This document shows, one piece after another, positions 7,906-15,429 of a DNA stretch of 64,000 nucleotides. The notes below the pieces were generated by a model that did no database searches, was not told the DNA's origin, and worked only from the letters and a program-made list of their open reading frames with translations. The DNA is from Clostridia bacterium (GTDB lineage Bacteria; Bacillota; Clostridia; Christensenellales; Aristaeellaceae): contig JAGBDL010000193.1 in assembly GCA_017937505.1 (NCBI GenBank), forward strand, positions 1-64,000. Direction: 5' to 3'. The position numbers and the translations under genes were made by a program. Position 1 is the stretch's first letter, and each line of letters begins with the position of its first letter.

Positions 7906-8975
7906 TTGGAAAGCACCTCCTCGGCCTCGTTATAGAGGCTGATGCGCGTGGCGTCGAAGCTGATGAACACCTTCTCGCCCACCTCATGCACCTTGGCGGT
8001 ATCCTTGGTGTACTCGTTGATGATGAGCGTCTGCCCGTCAAAAAGCTCCACCTCGTACTCGATGAAGTCGCCAAGGAACGTGGAGAACATCACCTTGCCC
8101 GGCATGCCCGCCTCGGAGAAGAAGAGCTGCTCCGGCCGCGCGGAAAGCTGGGCCTTGCCGGTGTAATCCTTCCTGACCGGCACGTCGATATCCAGCTCGC
8201 CCTTGATGGAGACCTTCGCCACGCCATTTTCGCACTTCGTCACGTCGCAGTTGAGGAAATTGCTCACGCCGATGAAGCCCGCGACGAACGGATTTTCCGG
8301 CTTGGCATAGATTTCGCTCGGCGTGCCGACCTGCATGACCCTGCCCTGGTTCATGACGGCGATGCGGTCGGAGATGGCCAGCGCCTCCTCCTGGTCGTGC
8401 GTCACGTAGATGGTGGTGATGCCCAGGCGGCGCTGGAGCTTCTTGATGATGGAGCGCATCTGCACGCGCAGCTTGGCGTCCAGGTTGGAGAGCGGCTCAT
8501 CCATCAGCAGCACACTCGGCTCGATGACGAACGCGCGGGCCAGCGCAACGCGCTGCTGCTGACCGCCGGAGAGCTCGCTGGGCTTGCGCGAGGCCAGCGG
8601 CGCGATCTGCACCAGCTCCAGCGCCTCCTTCACGCGGCGGTCGATCTCCTTCTTGTCGACCTTGCGGGCCTTGAGGCCGTAGGCCACGTTCTCCTCGACG
8701 GTCAGGTGCGGAAAGATCGCGTAATTCTGGAACACCATGCCGATGTCGCGCTTGTGCGCGGGCACATCGTTGATGCGGTTTTCGCCGAAATAGAAATCGC
8801 CGCCCTCGATGGAGTTAAAGCCGGCGATCATGCGCAGCAGCGTCGTCTTGCCGCAGCCGGACGGTCCCAGCAGGGTGAAGAACTCGCCCTTTTCGATGTT
8901 CAGGGACACGCCGTGCAGCGCGGTAAAATCGCCGTAGCGCTTGACAGCATTTTTGATGATGACTTCGTTGCTCAT
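7902..8975 (-). CDS. ABC transporter ATP-binding protein, FbpC/PotA type
   Basis: 357-residue importer ATPase. Walker A is GPSGCGKTT (about residues 37-45), the signature is LSGGQQQR, Walker B is VLLMDEPLSNLDA with the H-loop in YVTHDQEEA. A C-terminal TOBE regulatory region (about 240-350) places it with the iron, spermidine and sugar importers. The ATG at 8975 is chosen because GAGAGAGGT lies just upstream; the frame is open to 8993. It lies between the solute-binding protein and the permease and is separated from the former by a hairpin. Confidence 0.93.
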   Translation of the reverse strand: MSNEVIIKNAVKRYGDFTALHGVSLNIEKGEFFTLLGPSGCGKTTLLRMIAGFNSIEGGDFYFGENRINDVPAHKRDIGMVFQNYAIFPHLTVEENVAYGLKARKVDKKEIDRRVKEALELVQIAPLASRKPSELSGGQQQRVALARAFVIEPSVLLMDEPLSNLDAKLRVQMRSIIKKLQRRLGITTIYVTHDQEEALAISDRIAVMNQGRVMQVGTPSEIYAKPENPFVAGFIGVSNFLNCDVTKCENGVAKVSIKGELDIDVPVRKDYTGKAQLSARPEQLFFSEAGMPGKVMFSTFLGDFIEYEVELFDGQTLIINEYTKDTAKVHEVGEKVFISFDATRISLYNEAEEVLSK

Positions 8976-9051
8976 TTCAGTACCTCTCTCCATTGGGCGG
9001 GCGCGCCGCCAGAATCACCGGCAGGCTGCCGGCGGCAACATCGACCATATA

Positions 9052-9081
9052 GCAAAAGAAGGGGGACACCGTGTGTCCCCC
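9052..9081 (-). terminator. Intercistronic hairpin after the solute-binding gene
   Basis: Perfect 9-bp stem GGGGGACAC (9061-9069) with GTGTCCCCC (9073-9081). Read leftwards it is followed by TTCTTTTGC. It probably reduces read-through into the ATPase and permease genes and protects the upstream mRNA. Confidence 0.8.
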
Positions 9082-9099
9082 CATCCGTCGCAATACGGA

Positions 9100-10089
9100 T
9101 TACTCCTCGGCTTCGATGGTCAGGTCGTTCCACTTCTCCACGATCTCGGCCTTGTTCTTGGCGGCGTACGCAAAGTCGTAGTTGCCCAGGTCGAGGGTGT
9201 CCAGGCCAACCAGGCCAACCGGGGTCAGATCGCTGCGAACCGGGCGGCGGGCCCAGTCAGCGTTCTGCGCGGTCTGGCACTCAAGGCCGGTAACGAAGTC
9301 GATGAACAGCTTGGCGTTGTCCGGGTTCGGGCAGTTCTTGATGAGCGCCACGCCGTCCGGCACCGCGGAGTTCTTCTCCGGGTACACATAGGCGATGTCC
9401 GGGTTGTCGTTGTAAAGCACGGCGGACTTCTCGATGGTCACGCCCACGGCATATTCGCCGGAAGCAACGAGCTTATGGCAGTTGCCGGAGGAATCCTGCA
9501 CCTTGCCGTCCAGGTTCTTGATGAAGTTGAAGACCAGCTCCCAGCCCTCGTCGATGGTGTCCTTGGAGAAGAGCATGGTGCACAGCTGGGTGTACGCGGA
9601 GCCGGACTTCGCCGGGGAAGCGTACGCGATCTTGCCCTTGAGGGCCTCGTTGCACAGGTCGTCCCAGGTCTTGGGCACATCTTCCTCAGCGATGAGGTTC
9701 TTGTTGTAGATGAAGACCATCGGCAGCGGGGACTCGCCGATCCACATGTCGTCCGCGTCCTTGTACGCGTCGCCGATCACGTCGTCGTTCGCGCAGACAT
9801 ACGCGTCAAAGCAATCGACATAGCCGGCCAGGGTGTCCGCGCCGCCGCCCCAGAGGACGTCGCCCTGCGGATTCTCGCTCTCAGCGACGATGCGCTGGCA
9901 GAGCTCGCCGGTGCCGGCCGCGATGACCTGCACGTCGATGTCCGGATACGCGGCCTGGAACATCGCCACGCCGGCGTTGAGCGGATCCGCGTCATGCGGA
10001 GAATAGACGACGAGGCTGCCATCGGCCAGCGCCGCAGAAGCGGTCACCAGCAGCATCATCGCGAGGACGAGCGCAAAAAACTTTTTCAT
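9100..10089 (-). CDS. Extracellular solute-binding protein, ferric-iron/aminoethylphosphonate type
   Basis: 329-residue binding protein of the SBP_bac_6/FbpA-PhnS group. Residues 1-22 are a cleavable signal peptide ending ASAALA; the mature protein begins near ADGSLVVYSPHDADPLNAG. There is no lipobox cysteine, so it would be freely secreted or periplasmic. Conserved stretches are GELCQRIVAE, DVLWGGGAD, PMVFIYNKNL and TWDDL. The FbpA tyrosine pair for Fe3+ is not obvious, so iron, a phosphonate or another anion are all possible. It is the first gene of the operon, with a strong promoter and a 5' stem-loop. Confidence 0.88.
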   Translation of the reverse strand: MKKFFALVLAMMLLVTASAALADGSLVVYSPHDADPLNAGVAMFQAAYPDIDVQVIAAGTGELCQRIVAESENPQGDVLWGGGADTLAGYVDCFDAYVCANDDVIGDAYKDADDMWIGESPLPMVFIYNKNLIAEEDVPKTWDDLCNEALKGKIAYASPAKSGSAYTQLCTMLFSKDTIDEGWELVFNFIKNLDGKVQDSSGNCHKLVASGEYAVGVTIEKSAVLYNDNPDIAYVYPEKNSAVPDGVALIKNCPNPDNAKLFIDFVTGLECQTAQNADWARRPVRSDLTPVGLVGLDTLDLGNYDFAYAAKNKAEIVEKWNDLTIEAEE

Positions 10090-10114
10090 GATGAATACCC
10101 TCCTTTTGATTGAC

Positions 10115-10145
10115 GGACGCTTTCCTGTCGTTCATCAAAGCGTCC
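10115..10145 (-). promoter_or_regulatory. 5'-UTR stem-loop of the solute-binding mRNA
   Basis: GGACGCTTT (10115-10123) pairs perfectly with AAAGCGTCC (10137-10145) around a 13-nt loop. It starts about eight bases after the predicted transcription start. A stability hairpin is the simplest reading; a ligand-controlled leader is possible. Confidence 0.6.
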
Positions 10146-10160
10146 CTTGCGGTTATGCTT

Positions 10161-10190
10161 ATTGTACGCGCAGGAGCACAATGCTGTCAA
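10161..10190 (-). promoter_or_regulatory. Promoter of the iron-type ABC operon
   Basis: Minus strand TTGACA (10185-10190), 18-bp spacer, TACAAT (10161-10166). Confidence 0.85.
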
Positions 10191-10207
10191 GCAGATTTTA
10201 CGCACAA

Positions 10208-10237
10208 TTGACAATTTCTTTACAAATATGCTATCAT
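10208..10237 (+). promoter_or_regulatory. Promoter of the PAP2 gene
   Basis: TTGACA (10208-10213), 18-bp spacer, TATCAT (10232-10237) preceded by TGC (extended -10). It is divergent from the ABC operon promoter. Confidence 0.85.
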
Positions 10238-10278
10238 AATGTGGTGAGCTTCCACACCGCAAGCAAAGGAGGACTGCC

Positions 10279-11196
10279 ATGTCCCTGCTGTATTTCCTTG
10301 AGAATCTCCGCACGCCTGTTCTCAGCGGCTTCTTTTCCCTGATCACGCACTTCGGCGAGGAATCGCTGTTCATCGTCTTTGGCCTGCTGCTCTTCTGGTG
10401 CGTCGATAAGAAGGAGGGTTATTACCTCCTGTGCGTGGGGCTTCTGGGCACGGTGCTCAATCAGCTGCTCAAGCTGCTCTTCCGCATTCCCCGTCCCTGG
10501 GTGCGCGATCCGGATTTCACCATCGTGGAAAGCGCGCTCGCCGGCGCGACGGGCTACTCCTTCCCCAGCGGCCACACGCAGTCCAGCATCGGCGTGTACG
10601 GCGCAATCGCCCGGTGGACGAGCCGCAGGGCGGTGCGCATCCCCTGCATCGCGCTGTGCGTGCTCGTGCCGCTCTCGCGCATGTATCTGGGCGTGCACAC
10701 GCCTTGGGACGTGGGCGTATCGGCGCTCCTCGCGCTGGCGCTGGTCTTTGGGCTCTATCCCCTCCTGCACGGCGCATGCGACGATCCCCGGCGCATGCGT
10801 CCGCTGCTTTGCGGCATGGCGCTGCTCTCCGCCGTTTATCTCGTGTTCGTGCTGTGCTTTCCCTTTCCTGCCGACGTGGACGCGGACAACCTCGCGCACG
10901 GCACAAAGAACGCCTACACCCTGCTCAGCTGCACGCTGGGCCTGCTCATGACCTGGGAGTTCGACCACAGGATGATCCATTTTGACACCCGTGCGCCGCT
11001 GTCCGTTCAGGCGGTCAAGCTCATCGCCGGCCTCGTGCTTCTAATGGGCATCAAGGCGGGGATCAAAGCCCCGCTTCACGCGCTGTTTGGCGGTCATTAC
11101 CTGGCTGACGGCGTGCGCTATTTCCTCGTGGTCGCGTTTGCCGGCTGCATCTGGCCGCTGACGTTCCCGTGGCTGAACAAAGCGCTGTCCAAATAA
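10279..11196 (+). CDS. PAP2-family membrane phosphatase
   Basis: 305-residue integral membrane protein with about seven to eight segments. All three phosphatase motifs are present: KLLFRIPRPW (about residues 70-79), PSGHTQS (about 97-103) and SRMYLGVHTPWDV (about 132-144), whose His is the nucleophile. Such enzymes dephosphorylate undecaprenyl pyrophosphate, phosphatidylglycerol phosphate or lipid phosphates at the outer face of the membrane. The C-terminal extension with two or three more segments is longer than BcrC-type proteins. The ATG has AAAGGAGG seven bases before it. It is monocistronic. Confidence 0.92.
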   Translation: MSLLYFLENLRTPVLSGFFSLITHFGEESLFIVFGLLLFWCVDKKEGYYLLCVGLLGTVLNQLLKLLFRIPRPWVRDPDFTIVESALAGATGYSFPSGHTQSSIGVYGAIARWTSRRAVRIPCIALCVLVPLSRMYLGVHTPWDVGVSALLALALVFGLYPLLHGACDDPRRMRPLLCGMALLSAVYLVFVLCFPFPADVDADNLAHGTKNAYTLLSCTLGLLMTWEFDHRMIHFDTRAPLSVQAVKLIAGLVLLMGIKAGIKAPLHALFGGHYLADGVRYFLVVAFAGCIWPLTFPWLNKALSK

Positions 11197-11209
11197 CCGC
11201 ATATGACCA

Positions 11210-11250
11210 AAGAGGCGCCGCAGGTTCTTCCCGCAGCGCCTCTTGTTTTG
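11210..11250. terminator. Bidirectional terminator
   Basis: AAGAGGCGC (11210-11218) pairs with GCGCCTCTT (11236-11244), followed by GTTTTG rightwards and TTTGGTC leftwards. It ends both the PAP2 gene and the carbohydrate operon. Confidence 0.8.
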
Positions 11251-11252
11251 CG

Positions 11253-12215
11253 TCAGATATTTTCAAGGATTTCCACCACGTCGAGCACCCGCTTTTTGGG
11301 CACCAGCGTGGACGGCTCGCCGCGCTTCGCGCAGGCCAGCAGGTGCGAAAGCTCCCGGAGGAACCAGCCGCTCCTGCCCAGGTTGATGCCGCAGTCCACC
11401 TGAACCGGTTCGGAAATATCGAACCTCGTCACCTCGCCGTCGTCCGCGTAGCCGGTCACGCCGTTCGCGTCGCAGATCAGCATGCCGCGCTCGAAGTACA
11501 CGCGCCAGCGCGCGGTGAACGGAATCGCCGCGTTGAACCAGGCAGCCTCCGCGCAGACGTTCAGGCCGCTCTTGTAGGCATAGAGGAAACGGTACTGCTC
11601 CGCATACGCCTTGCCCCGGCCCGCGCATTCGGTGAAGGTCACCCCGTCCGGCTTGCCGAACAGGCTCACGATCACATCGAGATCGTGGATATGCAGGTCA
11701 AACGGCAGCAGGCCGCTCTTTTCCTTGTCCAGCAGCCATCCGCCCTGCGACCACTTCGGGCAGGCGGTCAGCCGCTCAAAGCAGCCGTCCAGCGGCTCGC
11801 CGTAGCGCTTGGTCTTGACGACCTCGCGCAGCGTCTCCACCTCGCGCGTGAACTGAAGCACCTGCGCAATGTACAGCTGCACGCCGTTTTCCTCAGCCGC
11901 TGCATACATGGCTTCTGCGTCCGCAAGGTGCAGCGCGACGGGCTTTTCGCAGATGATGTGCTTCCTCTGTGCCGCCGCCTCCAGCACGAGCGGCTTGTGC
12001 AGGTAGGTCGGTGCGCACACGTCGATCACATCGACCGGCTCTTTTGCGCAGGCCTCCGCGATGGACGCGTAGATCGGCAGGCCCCACGACGCGGCCGACG
12101 CCCGGTCGCTCTCGGATCTGCCCACGCACGCGACAACGCTCGCGTCCGCGATGTGCTTGTAATTCATGTAGTGGCAGGTGCCCATGCCGCCCAGGCCAAC
12201 GAGCAGAATGTTCAT
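11253..12215 (-). CDS. Gfo/Idh/MocA-family oxidoreductase
   Basis: 320-residue NAD(P)-dependent dehydrogenase acting on a sugar, inositol or amino-sugar. The Rossmann motif is the N-terminal VGLGGMGTCHYMNYK, the dinucleotide-binding lysine lies in CEKPVALH (about residue 96), and the catalytic His is in DLHIHDLDVI. The start has AAGGAGG just upstream. It is the last gene of the sugar cluster and 12 bp after the isomerase gene, so the two are co-translated. The particular sugar cannot be told from sequence. Confidence 0.9.
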   Translation of the reverse strand: MNILLVGLGGMGTCHYMNYKHIADASVVACVGRSESDRASAASWGLPIYASIAEACAKEPVDVIDVCAPTYLHKPLVLEAAAQRKHIICEKPVALHLADAEAMYAAAEENGVQLYIAQVLQFTREVETLREVVKTKRYGEPLDGCFERLTACPKWSQGGWLLDKEKSGLLPFDLHIHDLDVIVSLFGKPDGVTFTECAGRGKAYAEQYRFLYAYKSGLNVCAEAAWFNAAIPFTARWRVYFERGMLICDANGVTGYADDGEVTRFDISEPVQVDCGINLGRSGWFLRELSHLLACAKRGEPSTLVPKKRVLDVVEILENI

Positions 12216-12227
12216 GCTTTGCCCTCC

Positions 12228-13043
12228 TTAGAGCGTAAAGCCCTGCGCGAGCAGATACGCCGCGCTGTCCTTGACCGCCTGATTGACCTCGTCCAGATCC
12301 TTGGGGCCCTTCGCCGTGAACTCGATCTCGATGCTGAACGGGCTGTCATTCCCGGCTTCCTCGAGCTCCTTGAAAAATCTCGGGAAATCCACGCGGCCCT
12401 TGCCGACCGCCGGGAAGTCCCAGACGTCGTCCGCGCCGGCCTTGTCCTTGAGGTGGACATACGCCACGTCGCCGATGCAGGTCTTCAGATCCTCGCACGG
12501 ATCGACGCGGCCATAGAAGATCACGTTCGCCGTGTCGTAGTTGACCCTGACGCGCTCGCTGCCCACGAGCCTGACGATCTCGGAAAGCACCCTGCCGGTG
12601 CCGTGCTCCCTGCCGTGCGTCTCCAGCACGAGCGTAAGGCCATACTTTTCAAGATGCGGCACCAGCGCCGCGATATGCCGGGCCACGGTCTCGTTATCCG
12701 CCACGGCGTTGTCCTTCAGGTGGGCCTCGCCGATGGAGCTGACGATATAGTCGCAGCCGAAGAATGCCGCCAGACGGATGTTCTTCAGAAAGTCGCCGAT
12801 GCGCTCGGTATCCATCAGGTTGCAGTGGCCGCTCATGGCGAAGGGCTTGAGGCCATAGCGATCGAGCATGTCCTTCACGGCCAGCAGGCGTTCAAAGCTC
12901 TGATCCGGGAACACATGCTCCGTCCATCCCTTGGTCGCCGTCAATTCAATGTAGTGAAAGCCCGCCGCCGCGATGCCCTCGATCGCCTCTTCAATCGAAA
13001 AGCCGTGGTAGCAGTTGGAATTGACCGCAATGATTCTGTTCAT
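12228..13043 (-). CDS. Sugar phosphate isomerase/epimerase (xylose isomerase-like TIM barrel)
   Basis: 271-residue AP endonuclease-2/IolE-type TIM barrel. Metal-ligand strands are visible: YIELTATKG, LVLETHGREHGTG, VNYDTANV, YVHLKDK and FSIEIEF. Members interconvert keto-sugars or dehydrate inosose, often as partners of Gfo/Idh/MocA dehydrogenases, as here on both sides. The ATG at 13043 uses AGGGAG as ribosome-binding site, and this lies inside a 22-bp remnant of the dispersed intergenic repeat (13050-13071). Substrate unknown. Confidence 0.88.
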   Translation of the reverse strand: MNRIIAVNSNCYHGFSIEEAIEGIAAAGFHYIELTATKGWTEHVFPDQSFERLLAVKDMLDRYGLKPFAMSGHCNLMDTERIGDFLKNIRLAAFFGCDYIVSSIGEAHLKDNAVADNETVARHIAALVPHLEKYGLTLVLETHGREHGTGRVLSEIVRLVGSERVRVNYDTANVIFYGRVDPCEDLKTCIGDVAYVHLKDKAGADDVWDFPAVGKGRVDFPRFFKELEEAGNDSPFSIEIEFTAKGPKDLDEVNQAVKDSAAYLLAQGFTL

Positions 13044-13049
13044 GAGAAA

Positions 13050-13071
13050 GACTCCCTTCTTCGCTTCGCGC
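13050..13071 (+). repeat. Remnant (copy E) of the structured intergenic repeat
   Basis: The 22 bases match the tail shared by the larger copies (core CTCCCTTCTTCGCTTCGCGC). Only this tail is present. On the minus strand it supplies GAAGGGAG, the likely Shine-Dalgarno region of the gene starting at 13043. Confidence 0.75.
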
Positions 13072-13084
13072 TGACCAAAGCAGC

Positions 13085-14119
13085 TCAGCAGTTGACCGTA
13101 ATGGCGCAGCCCTTTTCGGAGGACTCGATCGCGGCGAACACCGCGCGCATTGCCGTCAGCGCGCTCTCGCCGGTGATGTACGGCACGCTTTCATCAAGGA
13201 TGGAATCGATGAACAGATCGATCACGCCGGATGCGGTCTGGTTGTCGTTGGTCTGGATCTGATCGACGTCAAAGTACTCGGTCTCGCCGCTTCTCTTGAC
13301 CAGCACGAGCGTATGCTCCGGATGATCGTAGATGCGCAGCACGCCCTCGGTGCCCCAGAGCACGGTGGAATTGTCCTCCGCGCCGTAGTCCGTCCAGGAG
13401 ACGGTCATGGTACCCATGGCGCCGCCGTTCAGCCGGTAGATACAGAAGGCGTTGTCGTCCACGGTGATCGGGGTACCGTCGGCAAACCTCTTGTCCAGCA
13501 CGCCCAGCTTTGCGCTGACCTCGACGATCGTCTGGCCGGTCAGGTACTGGATGAGGTCGGTCTTGTGCACGCCCAGATCGGCCATCGCGCCCATCGCGGC
13601 GCGCTTCTTGTCAAAGAACCAGGTGTTCAGGCCCGGATCGACGCTCCACGTTTCGGGGCCGGCATGGCAAAACGCGGTCTTGAACGTGAGCACCTTGCCG
13701 ATCGCGCCCGCGTCGATCAGCTCCTTCGCCTTCCTGTGTGCGCCGGCCAGCCGCTGATTCTGGCCGATCATCAGGTGCTTGCCCGCCGCCCTGGCCGCTT
13801 TCACCATGGCCTCGCAGTCCTCAAGCGTCGTGGCCATCGGCTTCTCGCACAGCACGTGCTTGCCCGCCTTGAGCGCCGCGATGGTGATCTCCGCGTGGCT
13901 GGTGTTGGAGGAGCATACGCTCACCGCGTCCACGTCGGAGGCCAGCAGCGCCTCGACGGACGGATAGGCCGTCGCGCCGTACTGCTCCGCCAGCGCCTTC
14001 GCGCGCTCGAGGTTGATGTCGTACAGCGCCGTAATGGTACAATTCGGGTTCGCCGCATACTCGGGCAGGTGACGCACCTGGCCGATCTTGCCGCAGCCGA
14101 TCAAACCGATTTTTATCAT
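13085..14119 (-). CDS. Gfo/Idh/MocA-family oxidoreductase
   Basis: 344-residue NAD(P)-dependent dehydrogenase, distinct from the one at 11253. Rossmann motif GLIGCGKIGQVRHL, nucleotide/substrate lysine in CEKPMATT (about residue 94), IGQNQRL, and the catalytic MADLGVHKTDL. The C-terminal sheet domain is typical. AAAGGAGAG lies upstream of the ATG. It sits between the repeat copy A and the isomerase gene in the leftward sugar operon. Presumably it oxidises the imported sugar or a derived keto-sugar. Confidence 0.92.
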   Translation of the reverse strand: MIKIGLIGCGKIGQVRHLPEYAANPNCTITALYDINLERAKALAEQYGATAYPSVEALLASDVDAVSVCSSNTSHAEITIAALKAGKHVLCEKPMATTLEDCEAMVKAARAAGKHLMIGQNQRLAGAHRKAKELIDAGAIGKVLTFKTAFCHAGPETWSVDPGLNTWFFDKKRAAMGAMADLGVHKTDLIQYLTGQTIVEVSAKLGVLDKRFADGTPITVDDNAFCIYRLNGGAMGTMTVSWTDYGAEDNSTVLWGTEGVLRIYDHPEHTLVLVKRSGETEYFDVDQIQTNDNQTASGVIDLFIDSILDESVPYITGESALTAMRAVFAAIESSEKGCAITVNC

Positions 14120-14159
14120 CAGAATCTCTCCTTTATTGACATACTTCGGGGACGTTAGG

Positions 14160-14313
14160 GCTGCCGATCCGGGAAGCCGGCATAGTCGCGCAAGCGCTCC
14201 TTGCCGTTTCCGACGCTCCGTCTGTCTTTATCCGCCACTGGCGGTGACAGACTCCGGTCCCAAACCCCGCCTGAGGGACCTCGTCCCTCAGACTCCCTTC
14301 TTTGCTTCGCGCG
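14160..14313 (+). repeat. Structured intergenic repeat, copy A
   Basis: Between permease and dehydrogenase genes. It contains stem GTCTGTC (14220-14226)/GACAGAC (14246-14252) with an inner CCGCC-ACT-GGCGG (14232-14244), then TGAGGGA (14272-14278)/TCCCTCA (14284-14290), then the family tail to 14312. Its left part (from 14181) is homologous to the reverse complement of 36591-36670 in copy C. Confidence 0.85.
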
Positions 14314-14359
14314 TACAGAAGCCATTGAGAATCAAATCAGCATGAGATGCAAAGATGGA

Positions 14360-15406
14360 TTAACTGTTCTTCTCCTTCTTCTGCAGCAGCACCGCCGCGA
14401 TGACGATGAAGCCCTTGAACGCCTCGCGCAGGAACGGCGGAACGCCCATCAGGTTGAGCAGGTTGTTCATGACGGCGATGATCAGCATGCCCAGCACGGT
14501 GCCCAAGATCGAGCCCTTGCCGCCCGACATGCTCGTGCCGCCGACGACGACCGCCGCGATGGCGTCCATCTCATAGCCGCTGCCCGCGTTGGCATAGTCC
14601 ATGGAGCCGATGCGCGCCACCTGGATGATCGCCGCGATGGAGACCATGATGCCGGAAAGCACGTACACCATCGCCGTCACCTTCTCCACGTTGATGCCGG
14701 AGAGGCGCGCTGTGCGCTCGTTGGAGCCGATGGCGTACACATGGCGGCCAAAGGTCGTCTTCTTGGAGACGATGTGCAGCAGCACTGCCAGCACCAGCCA
14801 GTAGATGATCGGCAGGATGACCTGACCGCCGATCTTGGTATTGGCGATCGCCAAGAACTGCGTGGGCACCTTCACGCTCGCGGTCTGCATCACCTGCTGC
14901 GTCACACTGCGGCAGATCTTCATCATGCCCAGCGTTGCGATGAACGCCGGCAGCTTCTGCTTGGCGATCAGGAAGCCGGACACGCCGCCCAGCGCGCAGC
15001 CCATCAGGATGCAGGCGATGATGCCGATGATGAACGCCGGCACGCCGGTGATGCCGATGCTCGTCAGCAGGCCCGTGGGATAGCTGTTCACGCAGACCAT
15101 CAGCACCGCGCCGACGGCGACCAGCGTGGAGCCAACCGCCAGGTCGATGCCGCCGGAGATGATGACGAACGTCATGCCCAGCGCGACGATGCCGACGCTG
15201 GCGTTGTTGCGCAGGATGTTGATCCAGTTGCGGGACCAGTGGGAGAACCACGCGCCGACGCTCTCGAAATCAAAGCCCAGCGCGAGCGTCTGCAGAATGA
15301 TCATCAGCACCAGCACGCACGCGGTGGAGAAGATCGGATTGGTTTTCCACTGCACAACCGCCTTGTGCAGAATCGTTTCATTTTTTGCGTTTGTCCGCTG
15401 TGTCAT
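14360..15406 (-). CDS. Ribose-type ABC transporter permease (RbsC family)
   Basis: 348-residue BPD_transp_2 permease with about ten hydrophobic segments. Diagnostic stretches are GMTFVIISGGIDLAVGS (about residues 78-94), IATLGMMKICRS, NERTARLSGINVEKV and the EAA-like AAVVVGGTSMSGGKGS. It imports a monosaccharide together with the ATPase at 15430 and the binding protein at 17007, its upstream operon partners. GAGGAGTT precedes the ATG. The N-terminus (TQRTNAKNE...) is a cytosolic tail of about 30 residues. Confidence 0.93.
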   Translation of the reverse strand: MTQRTNAKNETILHKAVVQWKTNPIFSTACVLVLMIILQTLALGFDFESVGAWFSHWSRNWINILRNNASVGIVALGMTFVIISGGIDLAVGSTLVAVGAVLMVCVNSYPTGLLTSIGITGVPAFIIGIIACILMGCALGGVSGFLIAKQKLPAFIATLGMMKICRSVTQQVMQTASVKVPTQFLAIANTKIGGQVILPIIYWLVLAVLLHIVSKKTTFGRHVYAIGSNERTARLSGINVEKVTAMVYVLSGIMVSIAAIIQVARIGSMDYANAGSGYEMDAIAAVVVGGTSMSGGKGSILGTVLGMLIIAVMNNLLNLMGVPPFLREAFKGFIVIAAVLLQKKEKNS

Positions 15407-15429
15407 GGTGATTAACTCCTCTCCACTTC

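Noticed and set aside
11169-13262. A 697-codon plus-strand ORF across the sugar operon.
   Set aside because: Composition is typical of a shadow frame; the minus strand carries well-defined dehydrogenase and isomerase genes.
14160-14345. Possible short ORFs in repeat copy A.
   Set aside because: The frames follow the repeat's palindromes and have no ribosome-binding site.
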